Part shown: positions 8,780 through 18,230 of the stretch, piece after piece
Layout: each line of letters starts with the position of its first letter
How positions within the stretch are numbered: the first letter of the stretch is position 1
Assembly: GCF_900105835.1 (NCBI RefSeq)
Contig: NZ_LT629783.1
Coordinates: 2,907,001 to 2,971,000 of the forward strand
Source: Pseudomonas fragi
GTDB taxonomy: Bacteria; Pseudomonadota; Gammaproteobacteria; Pseudomonadales; Pseudomonadaceae
Direction: 5' to 3'
Length of the DNA stretch: 64,000 nt
Notes under the pieces: model-generated
The model's input: only the letters and a program-made list of their open reading frames with translations
Databases searched by the model: none
Told to the model about the DNA's origin: nothing
Program-made: the position numbers and the translations under genes

Positions 8780-9187
8780 TCACTCGGCCCCACTGGCGTC
8801 ATGAAACTGATGCAGTTGGCGCCGCTGCTTCTTGGTCGGCTTGCCATCGGTACTGATCCCCATAGCCCCGGATTTACGCAGGGCGGCGGCGTTTTCACGC
8901 TTGGCGATGCTGTGTTCGGTTTCGGCGTAGAGCAATTGGGCTTCAGGGGCGCCACGGCGAACCACGGACAGCGCCTTGACTTCGACAGTGCGCTCTTCAA
9001 GGCCCACACGAATTTGCAGTTCATCGCCCAGGCGAGGCTCTTTGCTGGGCTTGCAGCGCTCACCCCGGCAATGCACCTTGCCGCTTTCAATCGCAGCCTT
9101 GGCCAATGCACGGGTCTTGTAAAAACGCGCAGCCCAGAGCCACTTGTCCAGGCGAACCTTGTCGTCCTCTTCCTGCTTTTGCGCCAC
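8780..9187 (-). CDS. hslR: Ribosome-associated heat shock protein Hsp15 (S4 domain)
   Basis: Hsp15 binds free 50S subunits carrying a stalled nascent chain and helps recycle them. The 135-residue protein has an S4 RNA-binding domain at its N-terminus (VRLDKWLWAARFYKTRALA, GKVHCRGERCKPS). The tail is basic and includes KPTKKQRRQLHQF, as in the family. The start is GTG at 9185-9187 with AGAGGAA about seven bases upstream; no ATG fits. It is divergent from rimB. Confidence 0.92.
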   Translation of the reverse strand: MAQKQEEDDKVRLDKWLWAARFYKTRALAKAAIESGKVHCRGERCKPSKEPRLGDELQIRVGLEERTVEVKALSVVRRGAPEAQLLYAETEHSIAKRENAAALRKSGAMGISTDGKPTKKQRRQLHQFHDASGAE

Positions 9188-9422
9188 TGGAATTCCTCTT
9201 CACTTAAATAGTCAGAACTGTACTACTGCTTGCAATGAACAACTGAAGCATTCGGCCCGATAGAATGCCTGCTTGCCGAGCAGCCTACACTCAGATAACT
9301 GTCGCCATTTGCCGGATATTCTGCGTGAATGCGCTTTGTACGCTGCCAAATCGGCATCGCCAATTGTTTTACCTGCAGGGTTCCTCCTGCGGCCTGAATA
9401 CGTTAATCGCTGGTTACTTATA
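9188..9422. promoter_or_regulatory. Divergent promoter region between hslR and rimB
   Basis: These 235 bp separate the divergent starts. The only promoter-like element I can point to is TAGAAT at 9261-9266 for the rightward direction, without a convincing -35 partner. The frame of rimB stays open from an ATG at 9273, so this stretch may be leader or a poorly conserved N-terminal extension. Confidence 0.35.
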
Positions 9423-9905
9423 TTGAAGACTTTTGATCACTTGACCGTTGTCGGTCTGCGCGAGTGGGTGGCGCTTCCCGATTTGGGAGTCGCCGGCCTG
9501 CGCGCGAAAATCGACACCGGTGCCAGTACCTCCAGCCTGCACGCCACCGAAATCGAGCCTTTTGTGCGCGATGGTGTCGAGTGGGTACGTTTCAATGCCC
9601 ATCTGGGCACCCTGGTACAACTGCGTCACCGTCACTGTGAAGCCCCTTTGGTGGCGATTAAAACCATTAAAAGCTCCAATGGCCACACCCAGGTTCGCTA
9701 TGTGATCCGCACCGGCCTGGCGCTGGGTGATCGGGTCTGGGAGGTGGAGTTCACGCTCGCCTGTCGCAAATCGATGCGTTATCGCTTGCTGCTGGGCTCA
9801 AAAGCCCTGATTGAGGGCCAGCTGGTCGTCAATCCAGAACACAAATACGTTCAAGACAAGCCGGTGTTTCCGGTCACTACTACCTCTGCCACAGGTGTTG
9901 CATGA
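9423..9905 (+). CDS. rimB: RimB-type retropepsin-like protease
   Basis: RimB-type proteins are aspartic (retropepsin-like) peptidases that act with RimK on the poly-glutamate tail of ribosomal protein S6. Sequence databases often call them 'ATP-dependent zinc protease'. The key motif is [14 protein letters not shown], in which DTGA is the aspartic-protease signature; [12 protein letters not shown] provides the second conserved strand. I chose TTG 9423 ([16 protein letters not shown]), giving 160 residues, because the homologous sequence begins here. No good Shine-Dalgarno sequence is visible. An ATG at 9273 would add 50 residues I do not recognise. The stop overlaps the rimK ATG (ATGA), indicating coupling. 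Confidence 0.8.
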   Translation: MKTFDHLTVVGLREWVALPDLGVAGLRAKIDTGASTSSLHATEIEPFVRDGVEWVRFNAHLGTLVQLRHRHCEAPLVAIKTIKSSNGHTQVRYVIRTGLALGDRVWEVEFTLACRKSMRYRLLLGSKALIEGQLVVNPEHKYVQDKPVFPVTTTSATGVA

Positions 9906-10807
9906 AGATCGCTGTGCTGTCGCGTAACCCGCGTCTGTATTCCACTCGTCGTCTGGTTGAAGCCGGTACCGAACGAGGCCATGAAATGGTAGTGATCGAT
10001 ACCCTGCGCGCCTATATGAACATCGCCAGTCATAAGCCGCAGATCCACTATCGTGGCAAGCCGCTGGAAGGCTTCGATGCCGTGATCCCGCGCATCGGTG
10101 CCTCGGTCACGTTCTACGGCTGCGCGGTGCTGCGTCAATTCGAAATGATGGGGGTTTTCCCGCTCAACGAATCGGTGGCCATTGCCCGCTCGCGGGACAA
10201 ATTACGTTCGCTGCAACTGCTGTCGCGCCGCGGCCTGGGGTTGCCGGTGACCGGTTTTGCCCACTCGCCGGATGATATCCCCGACCTGATCGAAATGGTT
10301 AACGGCGCGCCATTGGTGATCAAGGTGCTGGAAGGCACCCAGGGTATCGGCGTGGTGCTGTGTGAAACCGCCACTGCCGCCGAGTCGGTGATTGAGGCCT
10401 TTATGGGGCTCAAGCAAAACATCATGGTGCAGGAGTACATCAAGGAAGCGGGCGGCGCCGATATTCGCTGTTTCGTGGTCGGCGACAAGGTGATCGCGGC
10501 CATGAAGCGTCAGGCCAAGCCGGGCGAGTTCCGTTCCAACCTTCACCGTGGCGGTAGCGCCAGCCTGATCAAGATCACCCCCGAAGAGCGCATGACCGCC
10601 ATTCGTGCAGCCAAGGTCATGGGCTTGAGTGTGGCGGGGGTTGATATCCTGCGTTCCAACCACGGCCCGCTGGTGCTGGAGGTCAACTCATCGCCAGGCC
10701 TGGAAGGCATTGAGACCACCACCGGCAAGGATGTGGCCGGGATCATCATCCAGCATCTGGAAAAAAACAGCAGCCCGCATATGACGCGGACCAAGGGCAA
10801 AGGCTGA
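9902..10807 (+). CDS. rimK: Ribosomal protein S6 glutamate ligase RimK
   Basis: RimK is an ATP-grasp ligase that adds glutamate residues to the C-terminus of ribosomal protein S6. In pseudomonads this changes ribosome composition and behaviour such as motility. The 301-residue protein has [23 protein letters not shown], the ATP-grasp lysines in [15 protein letters not shown], the [17 protein letters not shown] metal/ATP region, and [13 protein letters not shown] at the C-terminal catalytic end. It overlaps rimB by four bases, forming a two-gene operon. A REPIN follows. Confidence 0.96.
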   Translation: MKIAVLSRNPRLYSTRRLVEAGTERGHEMVVIDTLRAYMNIASHKPQIHYRGKPLEGFDAVIPRIGASVTFYGCAVLRQFEMMGVFPLNESVAIARSRDKLRSLQLLSRRGLGLPVTGFAHSPDDIPDLIEMVNGAPLVIKVLEGTQGIGVVLCETATAAESVIEAFMGLKQNIMVQEYIKEAGGADIRCFVVGDKVIAAMKRQAKPGEFRSNLHRGGSASLIKITPEERMTAIRAAKVMGLSVAGVDILRSNHGPLVLEVNSSPGLEGIETTTGKDVAGIIIQHLEKNSSPHMTRTKGKG

Positions 10808-10840
10808 CTGCACACCAACCCTTTGGCGAGCAGACTTGTT

Positions 10841-10925
10841 GTGGGAGCGGGCTTGCTCGCGATGCTGGCGCCGCGGTGTGTCTGACACACTGCAGCGATG
10901 CCATCGCGGGCAAGCCCGCTCCCAC
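10841..10925. repeat. REPIN, 85 bp
   Basis: GTGGGAGCGGGCTTGCTCGC is paired with its complement (a GCGGGC variant) ending at 10925. It lies between the convergent rimK and envZ ends, 13 bp from the envZ stop. Confidence 0.9.
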
Positions 10926-10938
10926 AGGGTCAAAAAAG

Positions 10939-12252
10939 CTATACCGCTCCTCTTGGCAGCATTAGCCCCAGCGGCAAACGTACACGGGCTTCGAGCCCTC
11001 CGCCGCTGCGGTTGCGCAGCTCGACATTGCCGCCATGCATGGAGGCAATTCGCTTGACGATCGCCAGGCCCAGGCCCGTACCTTTACCGCCACGGGCACG
11101 GTCGCCGCGGATAAACGGGTTGAAGATGTCTTCCAGCTCCGCCGGATCAATCCCCGCCCCCCGGTCCATCACGCTCAGCACCACATACGGCGCGCTGACA
11201 TCCCCCGACACATAAGCCGCAACCTCGACGTCTTCGCCAGCATGGTGCAAGGCATTACCAATCAAGTTATTGAGCAGACGCTTCATCGACACCCGTCGCA
11301 ACGCAAACGGCTGAATCGGCTGCAGGCGCAGGCGTACTTGCTCGCCGTTCTGGTTATAGGGCGCCACGACTTCGCGGATCAATTCACACAGATCAACTTC
11401 TTCGACCGGCTCGTCACGACCATCGCGAATAAAGGCCAGGAACTGATCGAGGATCGCGTCCATGTCCTCGATATCACGCACCATATCGTCGGTCAGGTCA
11501 TTGTGGTTGCCCATCAGCTCCAGGGACAGGCGCAAGCGGGTCAGCGGGGTGCGCAGGTCATGGGACACGCCGGCCAGCATCAGCTCGCGCTCGCGGCCCG
11601 CCTGCTCGACGTCTTCAGCCATCTGGTTGAAGGCGCTGTACACCTCGGTCATTTCGCTGGGCGTATCACCAACCGGCAAGCGCACACTGCGCCCCTGCCC
11701 CAGCTGGCGGGCCGCATACACCAGACGCTTGAGCGGCTGGTTGAGCTGACTGACGAAAATCCAGGCCGATGCGGTGGATAACAGGCCAATGGCCAGGAAC
11801 CAGCCCAGTACGTTCCAGATTTTCTGCCCACGCAGCGGGTGTGGATACAGCGGTACTTTCAGCCAGCCGTCGCCCAGGCTAGGGGCACGCACCCACAACG
11901 CCGGGGAGGTGTGCATGCGCAAACGCACTTCAGTATCCGGGCCAAGTTCGGCCTGCATCTGGCGCTGATAAATTTCGCTATAAGGCCAGTGCTGCTCACC
12001 CTCGGGCACACCGCCGCCCACAACGCGCACCAGATCAACGGCATCGATAATCTTGTTGCGGTTTTCCTCATCTGCGGCCCAATAAGCGCGCAGGGTCAGT
12101 GCCACGCCGTGGCTGTACTGGCGATCGACCAGCACATCCTCGTTCATAAGCAGGTAAACCAGCGTCAACGCCTTGGAAAACAGCACGACAATCAGGACAA
12201 GCCAGAGCGTGCGCGAGAAGAAACTTTGGGGGAACCAGACAGGGGTTTTCAT
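10939..12252 (-). CDS. envZ: EnvZ/AmgS-type membrane sensor histidine kinase
   Basis: This inner-membrane sensor kinase is partnered with the adjacent OmpR-type regulator. Its place next to tex, gshA and rimK matches P. aeruginosa AmgS, known for aminoglycoside and envelope-stress responses. The 437 residues comprise a first membrane segment (LWLVLIVVLFSKALTLVYLL), a periplasmic domain to about residue 150, a second segment (VLGWFLAIGLLSTASAWIFV) and a HAMP domain. The HisKA box is VSHDLRTPLTRLRLSLE, and the ATPase part carries NLIGNALHHA, DRGAGI and GTGLGLAIVKRI. ompR lies upstream with 95 bp between, occupied by a repeat. The start is the ATG at 12250-12252. Confidence 0.93.
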   Translation of the reverse strand: MKTPVWFPQSFFSRTLWLVLIVVLFSKALTLVYLLMNEDVLVDRQYSHGVALTLRAYWAADEENRNKIIDAVDLVRVVGGGVPEGEQHWPYSEIYQRQMQAELGPDTEVRLRMHTSPALWVRAPSLGDGWLKVPLYPHPLRGQKIWNVLGWFLAIGLLSTASAWIFVSQLNQPLKRLVYAARQLGQGRSVRLPVGDTPSEMTEVYSAFNQMAEDVEQAGRERELMLAGVSHDLRTPLTRLRLSLELMGNHNDLTDDMVRDIEDMDAILDQFLAFIRDGRDEPVEEVDLCELIREVVAPYNQNGEQVRLRLQPIQPFALRRVSMKRLLNNLIGNALHHAGEDVEVAAYVSGDVSAPYVVLSVMDRGAGIDPAELEDIFNPFIRGDRARGGKGTGLGLAIVKRIASMHGGNVELRNRSGGGLEARVRLPLGLMLPRGAV

Positions 12253-12270
12253 AGACAGCCGCTTTTAGAC

Positions 12271-12340
12271 TTTGCAGGAGCGAGCCCGCAGGCCCGCAAA
12301 AAAATGAATCGCGAGCCGCCGGGCGACTCGCTCCTACAAA
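12271..12340. repeat. Imperfect inverted repeat between ompR and envZ
   Basis: TTTGCAGGAGCGAG (12271-12284) faces CTCGCTCCTACAAA (12327-12340), 13 of 14 positions paired. Between them lies a second GC-rich palindromic stretch. The outer arms resemble a different REP type (AGGAGCGAG) from the common one here. It lies inside the operon, so it may stabilise or attenuate the message between regulator and kinase. Confidence 0.7.
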
Positions 12341-12347
12341 TGATCTG

Positions 12348-13088
12348 TCACTTGGTTGCATTGCCATCCGGCACAAACACATAACCCACGCCCCAGACAG
12401 TCTGGATATAGCGAGGCTTGGATGGGTCCGGCTCGATCATGCGGCGCAGACGGGAAATCTGCACATCGATCGAACGCTCCAGCGCATCCCATTCGCGACC
12501 ACGCGCCAGGTTCATCAGCTTGTCGCGGGTCAACGGCTCGCGGGCATGCATGACCAGGGCCTTGAGCACCGCAAATTCGCCGGTGGTGAGCATGTGAACT
12601 TCGTCGCCACGCTTGAGTTCGCGGGTTGCCAGGGACAGCTCGTAATCGCCGAATGTCACGCTTTCGTCTTCACTGCCCGGTGCGCCCGGCACTGGCGGTG
12701 CCTGGCGACGCAGTACCGCGCGCACCCGCGCCATCAGTTCGTCGGGGTTGAACGGCTTGGCCAGATAATCGTCGGCGCCCAGCTCCAGGCCCTTGATACG
12801 GCTCAGCTCGTCGCCCTTGGCGGTCAGCATGATGATCGGCACCCGGTTGCCCGCCGCACGCAAACGGCGGCAGGCAGACAAGCCGTCTTCGCCGGGCAGC
12901 ATCAGGTCCAGTACCACCAGGTTGAATACCTCGCGAGCCAGCAAACGATCCATTTGCTCGACGTTCGGCACAGCCCGGGCGCGATAGCCCTTGCTGACGA
13001 AGAAGCGCTCCAGCAGGCTGCTTAGCCCCGGATCGTCATCCACGATAAGAATTTTTTCGCCTTCAGCCGTTTGTGCAATGCTGCTCAT
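12348..13088 (-). CDS. ompR: OmpR/AmgR-type response regulator
   Basis: This DNA-binding response regulator of the OmpR/PhoB class is the first gene of the pair with envZ. Of its 246 residues, the receiver domain has the acidic pair in ILIVDDDPG, the phosphoacceptor in NLVVLDLMLPGEDG, the threonine in IIMLTAKGD and the lysine in DDYLAKPF. The C-terminal winged helix includes LTTGEFAVLKALVMHAREPLTRD and the recognition helix near SIDVQISRLRRMIEPDP. By position it matches AmgR. The ATG at 13086-13088 is the only reasonable start. Confidence 0.95.
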   Translation of the reverse strand: MSSIAQTAEGEKILIVDDDPGLSSLLERFFVSKGYRARAVPNVEQMDRLLAREVFNLVVLDLMLPGEDGLSACRRLRAAGNRVPIIMLTAKGDELSRIKGLELGADDYLAKPFNPDELMARVRAVLRRQAPPVPGAPGSEDESVTFGDYELSLATRELKRGDEVHMLTTGEFAVLKALVMHAREPLTRDKLMNLARGREWDALERSIDVQISRLRRMIEPDPSKPRYIQTVWGVGYVFVPDGNATK

Positions 13089-13447
13089 TAGATGCTCCTG
13101 TGATCTCGGCGCGCATTATGGCTTAGCCGCTGTAATACGTATGGTGTGCATTGTTAGCAGATTTTTCCTCCTTAAACAGTAGCCCAACCCATGAGGCAAC
13201 AGCGTGCAGTGCCCTGAAACCGGGAACGCTGGTTATAATGCTGCGCCTTTTGTGTCAGGCAAACGCGAATTTTCAAGGGTTGCGCCAGGCTTTATTTTTT
13301 CCGGCGCCAGGCGTAATCCGCTGACTTCACGGGTCAACAGGCTGCCCTTTTGGCCCAGGTAGCGGCCCCTTTCGGGCTGCTCAACCAGCCTCGCAAGCCT
13401 TCAAGCCCGGGCCTGCGAGCCTGCATCACAATTTGTCAGGTGGTTTT
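13089..13447. promoter_or_regulatory. Divergent ompR/tex promoter region with a long structured tex leader
   Basis: The 359-bp gap contains a perfect TATAAT at 13234-13239 in the tex direction, with no convincing -35. If used, it gives a leader of about 200 bases. The leader is GC-rich and has hairpin-forming stretches, for example CTCGCA at 13390-13395 with TGCGAG at 13414-13419. I see no known riboswitch. Confidence 0.45.
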
Positions 13448-15769
13448 ATGGACAGCATCAACAGCCGCATCGCCGAAGAACTTGGCGTGCGCCCGCAGCA
13501 GGTCGAAGCGGCCGTCGCTCTTCTCGATGAGGGCTCCACCGTACCCTTCATCTCCCGCTACCGTAAGGAAGTGACCGGCAGCCTGGATGACACCCAGTTG
13601 CGCCACCTCGAAGAGCGCCTGCGCTACCTGCGCGAACTCGACGAACGGCGTGCGAGCATCCTCGCCAGCATCGAGGAACAAGGCAAGTTGACGCCAGAAC
13701 TGGCCCGCGACATCAAGCTCGCCGACACCAAGACCCGCCTCGAAGACTTGTACCTGCCGTACAAGCAAAAGCGCCGCACCAAGGGTCAGATCGCCCTGGA
13801 AGCCGGCCTCGGCGAGCTGGCAGACGGCCTGTTCAACGACCCGACACTCACGCCCGATACCGAAGCCGCCCGTTTCGTCGACGCCGAAAAAGGCGTGGCA
13901 GACGTCAAGGCGGCCCTTGATGGCGCCAAGTACATCCTCATGGAGCGCTTCGCCGAAGACGCCAGCCTGCTGGACAAGCTGCGCAGCTTCCTCAAGCAGG
14001 AAGCCATCCTCAGCGCCCGCGTGATTGCAGGCAAGGAAGAGGAAGGCGCCAAGTTCCGCGACTACTTCGAGCACGACGAACCGCTTAAAAGCATGCCGTC
14101 GCACCGTGCCCTGGCGATTTTCCGCGGGCGCAACGAAGGCATTCTCAGTTCTTCGCTCAAGGTCGGTGAAGAATTGCCCGGCACGATGCACCCCGGCGAA
14201 ATGATGATTGCCCAGCGCTTCGGTCTGGAAAATCAAAACCGCCCGGCTGACAAATGGCTGGGTGAAGTGGTGCGCTGGACCTGGAAGGTCAAGCTCTACA
14301 CCCACCTTGAAACCGACTTGCTGGGCGAGTTGCGCGACGCTGCCGAAACGGAAGCGATCAACGTTTTTGCCCACAACCTGCATGACCTGCTGCTGGCCGC
14401 ACCAGCCGGCCCGCGCGCCACCCTGGGCCTGGACCCGGGCCTGCGCACCGGTTGCAAGATTGCCGTGGTCGATGCCACCGGCAAGCTGCTGGAGTACGCC
14501 ACCGTGTACCCGCATGTGCCGCACAACAAGTGGGACCAGACCATTTCGGTCATGGCCGCCCTGTGCGCCAAGCATTCGGTCGACCTGATTGCCATCGGCA
14601 ACGGCACCGCCAGCCGTGAAAGCGACAAGCTGGTGATCGATCTGATGAAAAAATACCCGGCCCTGAAAGTCACCAAAGTAATGGTCTCCGAAGCTGGTGC
14701 TTCGGTGTACTCGGCATCGGAACTGGCAGCCAAGGAATTCCCGGATCTGGACGTTTCTATCCGTGGCGCCGTATCGATCGCCCGCCGCCTGCAAGACCCG
14801 CTGGCCGAACTGGTAAAAATCGACCCTAAATCCATCGGTGTCGGCCAGTACCAGCACGACGTGTCCCAGCTCAAGCTGGCACGCGGCCTGGACGCGGTGG
14901 TTGAAGATTGCGTGAACGCCGTGGGCGTGGACGTGAACACCGCATCGGTAGCGCTGCTGGCGCGAATTTCGGGCCTCAATGCCACACTGGCGCAAAACAT
15001 CGTCGCGCACCGCGACGAACACGGCGCCTTCAAAACCCGTGCGGCGCTGAAAAAAGTCAGCCGCTTGGGCGAAAAAACCTTCGAGCAGGCGGCAGGTTTC
15101 TTGCGCGTGATGAATGGTGACAACCCGCTGGACAGCTCGGCGGTTCACCCCGAAGCCTACCCGCTGGTCAAGCGCATCGCTTCGGACACCGAGCGTGACA
15201 TTCGCTCGCTGATCGGCGACGCCAGCTTCCTGAAACGTCTTGATCCGAAGAAATTCACCGACGAGACCTTCGGCCTGCCGACCGTGACCGACATTCTCCA
15301 GGAACTGGAGAAACCGGGCCGTGACCCGCGCCCGGAGTTCAAGACTGCCGAGTTCCAGGAAGGCGTCGAAGACCTCAAGGACCTGCAACTGGGGATGATC
15401 CTCGAAGGTGTGGTGACCAACGTGACCAACTTCGGTGCTTTCGTCGATATCGGCGTGCATCAGGATGGTCTGGTGCATATTTCGGCGCTGTCCGAAAAAT
15501 TCATCAAGGACCCGCGTGAAGCCGTGAAAGCCGGTGATGTGGTCAAGGTCAAGGTCATGGAAGTCGACATCCCGCGCAAACGCGTAGGCTTGTCGATGCG
15601 CATGAGCGACACTCCGGGTGAGAAGATCGACGGTGCCCGCGGCGCACGCCCGGGCTCGGCACCGCGTCAGCAAAGTACCGCACCGCGCAAGGAAAGCGTG
15701 GCCGCAGCACCGAGCAATAACGCCATGGCCTCGTTGTTCGCCAACGCCAAACAGTTGAAGAAACGCTGA
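13448..15769 (+). CDS. tex: RNA-binding transcriptional accessory protein Tex
   Basis: Tex is a conserved nucleic-acid-binding protein related to eukaryotic Spt6 and needed in several pathogens for expression of virulence genes. The 773 residues show the N-terminal Tex helix-turn-helix region ([23 protein letters not shown] and [15 protein letters not shown]). A YqgF/RNase H-like domain begins [16 protein letters not shown] near residue 330. The helix-hairpin-helix segment is [11 protein letters not shown], and the C-terminal S1 domain is [25 protein letters not shown] from about residue 650. The start ATG 13448 has CAGGTGG upstream. The stop overlaps the next gene by one base. Confidence 0.96.
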   Translation: MDSINSRIAEELGVRPQQVEAAVALLDEGSTVPFISRYRKEVTGSLDDTQLRHLEERLRYLRELDERRASILASIEEQGKLTPELARDIKLADTKTRLEDLYLPYKQKRRTKGQIALEAGLGELADGLFNDPTLTPDTEAARFVDAEKGVADVKAALDGAKYILMERFAEDASLLDKLRSFLKQEAILSARVIAGKEEEGAKFRDYFEHDEPLKSMPSHRALAIFRGRNEGILSSSLKVGEELPGTMHPGEMMIAQRFGLENQNRPADKWLGEVVRWTWKVKLYTHLETDLLGELRDAAETEAINVFAHNLHDLLLAAPAGPRATLGLDPGLRTGCKIAVVDATGKLLEYATVYPHVPHNKWDQTISVMAALCAKHSVDLIAIGNGTASRESDKLVIDLMKKYPALKVTKVMVSEAGASVYSASELAAKEFPDLDVSIRGAVSIARRLQDPLAELVKIDPKSIGVGQYQHDVSQLKLARGLDAVVEDCVNAVGVDVNTASVALLARISGLNATLAQNIVAHRDEHGAFKTRAALKKVSRLGEKTFEQAAGFLRVMNGDNPLDSSAVHPEAYPLVKRIASDTERDIRSLIGDASFLKRLDPKKFTDETFGLPTVTDILQELEKPGRDPRPEFKTAEFQEGVEDLKDLQLGMILEGVVTNVTNFGAFVDIGVHQDGLVHISALSEKFIKDPREAVKAGDVVKVKVMEVDIPRKRVGLSMRMSDTPGEKIDGARGARPGSAPRQQSTAPRKESVAAAPSNNAMASLFANAKQLKKR

Positions 15770-16152
15770 TGGCCCTCCCGGACGGTCTGACCCAGAGCGC
15801 CTTCAGCCAGTTGCTCGGCTGCCGCGTGCAAGCGCTGGAAGACGGCGTGGCGCACGTTGCCCTGAGCCTGGAGCCGCAACTGCGCAACCGCGCCGGCAAG
15901 CTGCACGGTGGCGTGTTGTTCAGCCTGGTGGATATCAGCATGGGCCTGGCCTGTTCCAGCTCCCACGGCTTCGATCAGCAGAGCGCGACCATCGAGTGCA
16001 AAATCAACTACATCCGCGCGGTGGCTGAAGGCGAAGTGCTATGTATCGCCAAGGTCATCCACCCCGGGCGACGCACGCTGGTCGTCGAAGCGGATGTATT
16101 GCAGGGCGACAAGCTTGTCGCAAAAGCACAAGGCACGTTCGCGGTCCTGTAG
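15769..16152 (+). CDS. PaaI-type hotdog-fold thioesterase
   Basis: A 127-residue acyl-CoA thioesterase of the PaaI/YdiI hotdog family. The signature NRAGKLHGGVLFSLVDISMGLACSS contains the HGG and the helix with the conserved acidic residue; SATIECKINYIRAVAEGEV follows. The physiological acyl-CoA is unknown. Its ATG shares one base with the tex stop (TGATG), so it is probably translated with tex. The tex, thioesterase, gshA order matches PAO1 as I recall. Confidence 0.88.
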   Translation: MALPDGLTQSAFSQLLGCRVQALEDGVAHVALSLEPQLRNRAGKLHGGVLFSLVDISMGLACSSSHGFDQQSATIECKINYIRAVAEGEVLCIAKVIHPGRRTLVVEADVLQGDKLVAKAQGTFAVL

Positions 16153-16176
16153 CGGCCAACCGCTGATTTGAGTTAA

Positions 16177-16204
16177 TTTCGGCACTGCCAATGCAGTGCC
16201 GAAA
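16177..16204. terminator. Perfect 12-bp hairpin in the gap before gshA
   Basis: TTTCGGCACTGC, the loop CAAT, then GCAGTGCCGAAA: twelve perfectly paired bases. It follows the thioesterase stop by 24 bp. No T run follows (TGCGCTTGG), so it is not a classical intrinsic terminator. It could pause transcription or protect the 3' end of the tex message. gshA starts 147 bp downstream. Confidence 0.5.
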
Positions 16205-16350
16205 TGCGCTTGGAGCGCCGCGGCGCCAAATCAGGGACGGGACTGAGCGATGCCAACAAAACCAGGCGACCACGCCAGTTTCAACTTCACCCTTGTAGAC
16301 CGTCCTGACCACCCCCATATTGGGGCGACTGACGCGTGAAGGAATCCAAC

Positions 16351-17934
16351 TTGAGCCAACTTCTCAACCGCCGCCTGGCTCTGCTCAGCGAGCGCGCCAA
16401 CCTCTCTCTGCTGGAGCAGTGCCTGCACGGCATCGAGCGCGAATGCCTGCGCGTCACGGCCGATGCTCGCCTGGCGCAGACCCCGCACCCGGAAGAACTG
16501 GGCTCGGCCCTGACCAACGATCAAATCACCACCGACTATTCCGAGTCGCTGCTGGAGTTTATTACCCCGGCCCTGCCTGACCCTGCGCAGACGCTGGCCA
16601 GCCTCGACAAGATCCACCGCTTTGCCTACAGCAAGCTCGGCAACGAGTTCCTGTGGAGCCCTTCGATGCCGTGCCCGTTGCCGGCCGAAGAAGACATCCC
16701 TATTGCCTACTACGGCACGTCCAATATCGGACAGCTCAAGTACGTTTATCGCAAAGGCCTTGCCCTGCGCTACGGCAAGACCATGCAGTGCATTGCCGGT
16801 ATCCACTACAACTTCTCCCTGCCAGAGGCCCTGTGGCCTGTGCTGATGCAGGCTGAAGGCTTTGTCGGCACCGAGCGCGACTATCAGTCCAATGCCTACA
16901 TCGCCCTGATTCGCAACTTCCGTCGCTACAGCTGGCTGCTGATGTACCTGTTCGGTGCCTCGCCGGCGCTGGATGCAGGCTTTTTGCGCGGTCGTTCGCA
17001 CCAGTTGGAACAACTGGATGCAGACACCCTCTACCTGCCGTATGCCACCAGCCTGCGCATGAGCGACCTGGGATACCAGAGCAACGCCCAGGCGGGCCTG
17101 ACGCCGTGCTACAACAACCTCGACAGCTACACCGACAGCCTGCGCAAGGCCGTGGCCACGCCCTACCCGCCGTATGTCGAAATCGGCACGCACAAGGATG
17201 GCGAGTGGGTACAGCTGAACACCAACATCCTGCAGATCGAAAACGAGTACTACTCCAACATTCGCCCCAAGCGCGTGACCTACACCGGCGAAAGGCCGAT
17301 TCAGGCCCTGGTGTCCCGTGGCGTGCAGTACGTTGAAGTGCGCCTGCTGGATATCAACCCGTTCCTGCCGGTGGGCATCGATTTGCCTGAAGCGCGTTTT
17401 CTCGACGCCTTCCTGCTGTATTGCGCACTGCAGGACAGCCCGCAGTTCGACAATACGGAATGCGGCAGCTGTTCATCCAACTTCCTGAGCGTGGTCAAGG
17501 AAGGTCGCCGTCCGGGCCTGCAATTGCAGCGTGATGGTGCAGCGGTAGACATGAAGGAATGGGCAACCGAGCTGCTGGAAAACATCGCCCCGCTGGCCGC
17601 CCTGCTCGACCAGAGCCACGGTGGCGACAACCACAGCAAGGCAGTCGACGAACAACTGGCGAAGATCAAGGACGTGTCGCTGACGCCGTCGGCCAAAGTG
17701 CTGGCCAGCATGGCCGAGCACAAGGAGAGCTTCGCCCAGTTCTCGATGCGCCAGAGCCTGGCCCATGCCGAATTCTTCCGTAGTGAACCGCTGAGTGTTG
17801 AAGACCAGGCGGTGTTTGAAGAAAAAGCGCGCAAGTCACTGCTAGAGCAGGCCGAGACAGAACAAACGGAAGAAGGCGACTTCGACCTGTTTGTGGCCTC
17901 GTATCAGGCGAGCATTTTGGCGATCAGTAACTAA
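16351..17934 (+). CDS. gshA: Glutamate-cysteine ligase
   Basis: GshA joins L-glutamate and L-cysteine using ATP, the first step of glutathione synthesis. I start it at TTG 16351. AAGGA lies seven bases upstream, the N-terminus then reads (M)[11 protein letters not shown] as in other pseudomonads, and the 527-residue length matches what I recall for P. aeruginosa. A GTG at 16336 gives five extra residues but no better ribosome site. Family motifs are [43 protein letters not shown] and [17 protein letters not shown] repeat-rich gap follows before the convergent argA. Confidence 0.95.
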   Translation: MSQLLNRRLALLSERANLSLLEQCLHGIERECLRVTADARLAQTPHPEELGSALTNDQITTDYSESLLEFITPALPDPAQTLASLDKIHRFAYSKLGNEFLWSPSMPCPLPAEEDIPIAYYGTSNIGQLKYVYRKGLALRYGKTMQCIAGIHYNFSLPEALWPVLMQAEGFVGTERDYQSNAYIALIRNFRRYSWLLMYLFGASPALDAGFLRGRSHQLEQLDADTLYLPYATSLRMSDLGYQSNAQAGLTPCYNNLDSYTDSLRKAVATPYPPYVEIGTHKDGEWVQLNTNILQIENEYYSNIRPKRVTYTGERPIQALVSRGVQYVEVRLLDINPFLPVGIDLPEARFLDAFLLYCALQDSPQFDNTECGSCSSNFLSVVKEGRRPGLQLQRDGAAVDMKEWATELLENIAPLAALLDQSHGGDNHSKAVDEQLAKIKDVSLTPSAKVLASMAEHKESFAQFSMRQSLAHAEFFRSEPLSVEDQAVFEEKARKSLLEQAETEQTEEGDFDLFVASYQASILAISN

Positions 17935-17937
17935 AAG

Positions 17938-17984
17938 CCCCTCACCCTAACCCTCTCCCGTAGGGAGAGGGGACTGATCGGTGG
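17938..17984. repeat. CCCTCTCCC palindromic repeat unit
   Basis: It starts four bases after the gshA stop: CCCCTCACCCTAACC, then CCCTCTCCC, GTA, GGGAGAGGG and an ACTGATCGGTGGTG tail. The same module recurs in duplicated form after ntrC (36736-36911). Confidence 0.8.
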
Positions 17985-18027
17985 TGTGCTTGCGAGCACG
18001 AGCATGCTCTCCCCGCAGTTGCAGTTG

Positions 18028-18196
18028 TTCGTAGCAGCTGACGAGTGGAACGAGGCTGCGTTCGGCGGCGAAGCCGTCGTAAAGTCAAAAAACCGTGGTG
18101 TGCCAGTTAAACTTGGAACTCTGGTTTTACGGTCGCTGCGTCGCAGTGGCGCACCAAACCGAACGCAGCCTCGTTCCACTCGTCAGCTGCTACGAA
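18028..18196. repeat. Perfect 38-bp inverted repeat flanking 93 bp
   Basis: The left arm at 18028-18065 begins TTCGTAGCAGCTGACGAG. The right arm at 18159-18196 is its exact reverse complement over all 38 positions. The inner 93 bp also show partial symmetry (GTGGTGTGCC against GGCGCACCA). The core GTAGCAGCTG...GGCTGCG recurs at 33796-33926. No coding sequence lies inside. It behaves like a non-autonomous palindromic element between the convergent gshA and argA. Confidence 0.85.
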
Positions 18197-18230
18197 TCTC
18201 CTCCAGCCCAGCGCCTGAACAGTAGGCGCC

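Noticed and set aside
13436..15673. A 745-codon open frame on the minus strand opposite tex
   Set aside because: It is the mirror of a GC-rich conserved gene; codon bias keeps the reverse frame open. Tex is unmistakable on the plus strand and the reverse product has no recognisable domain.
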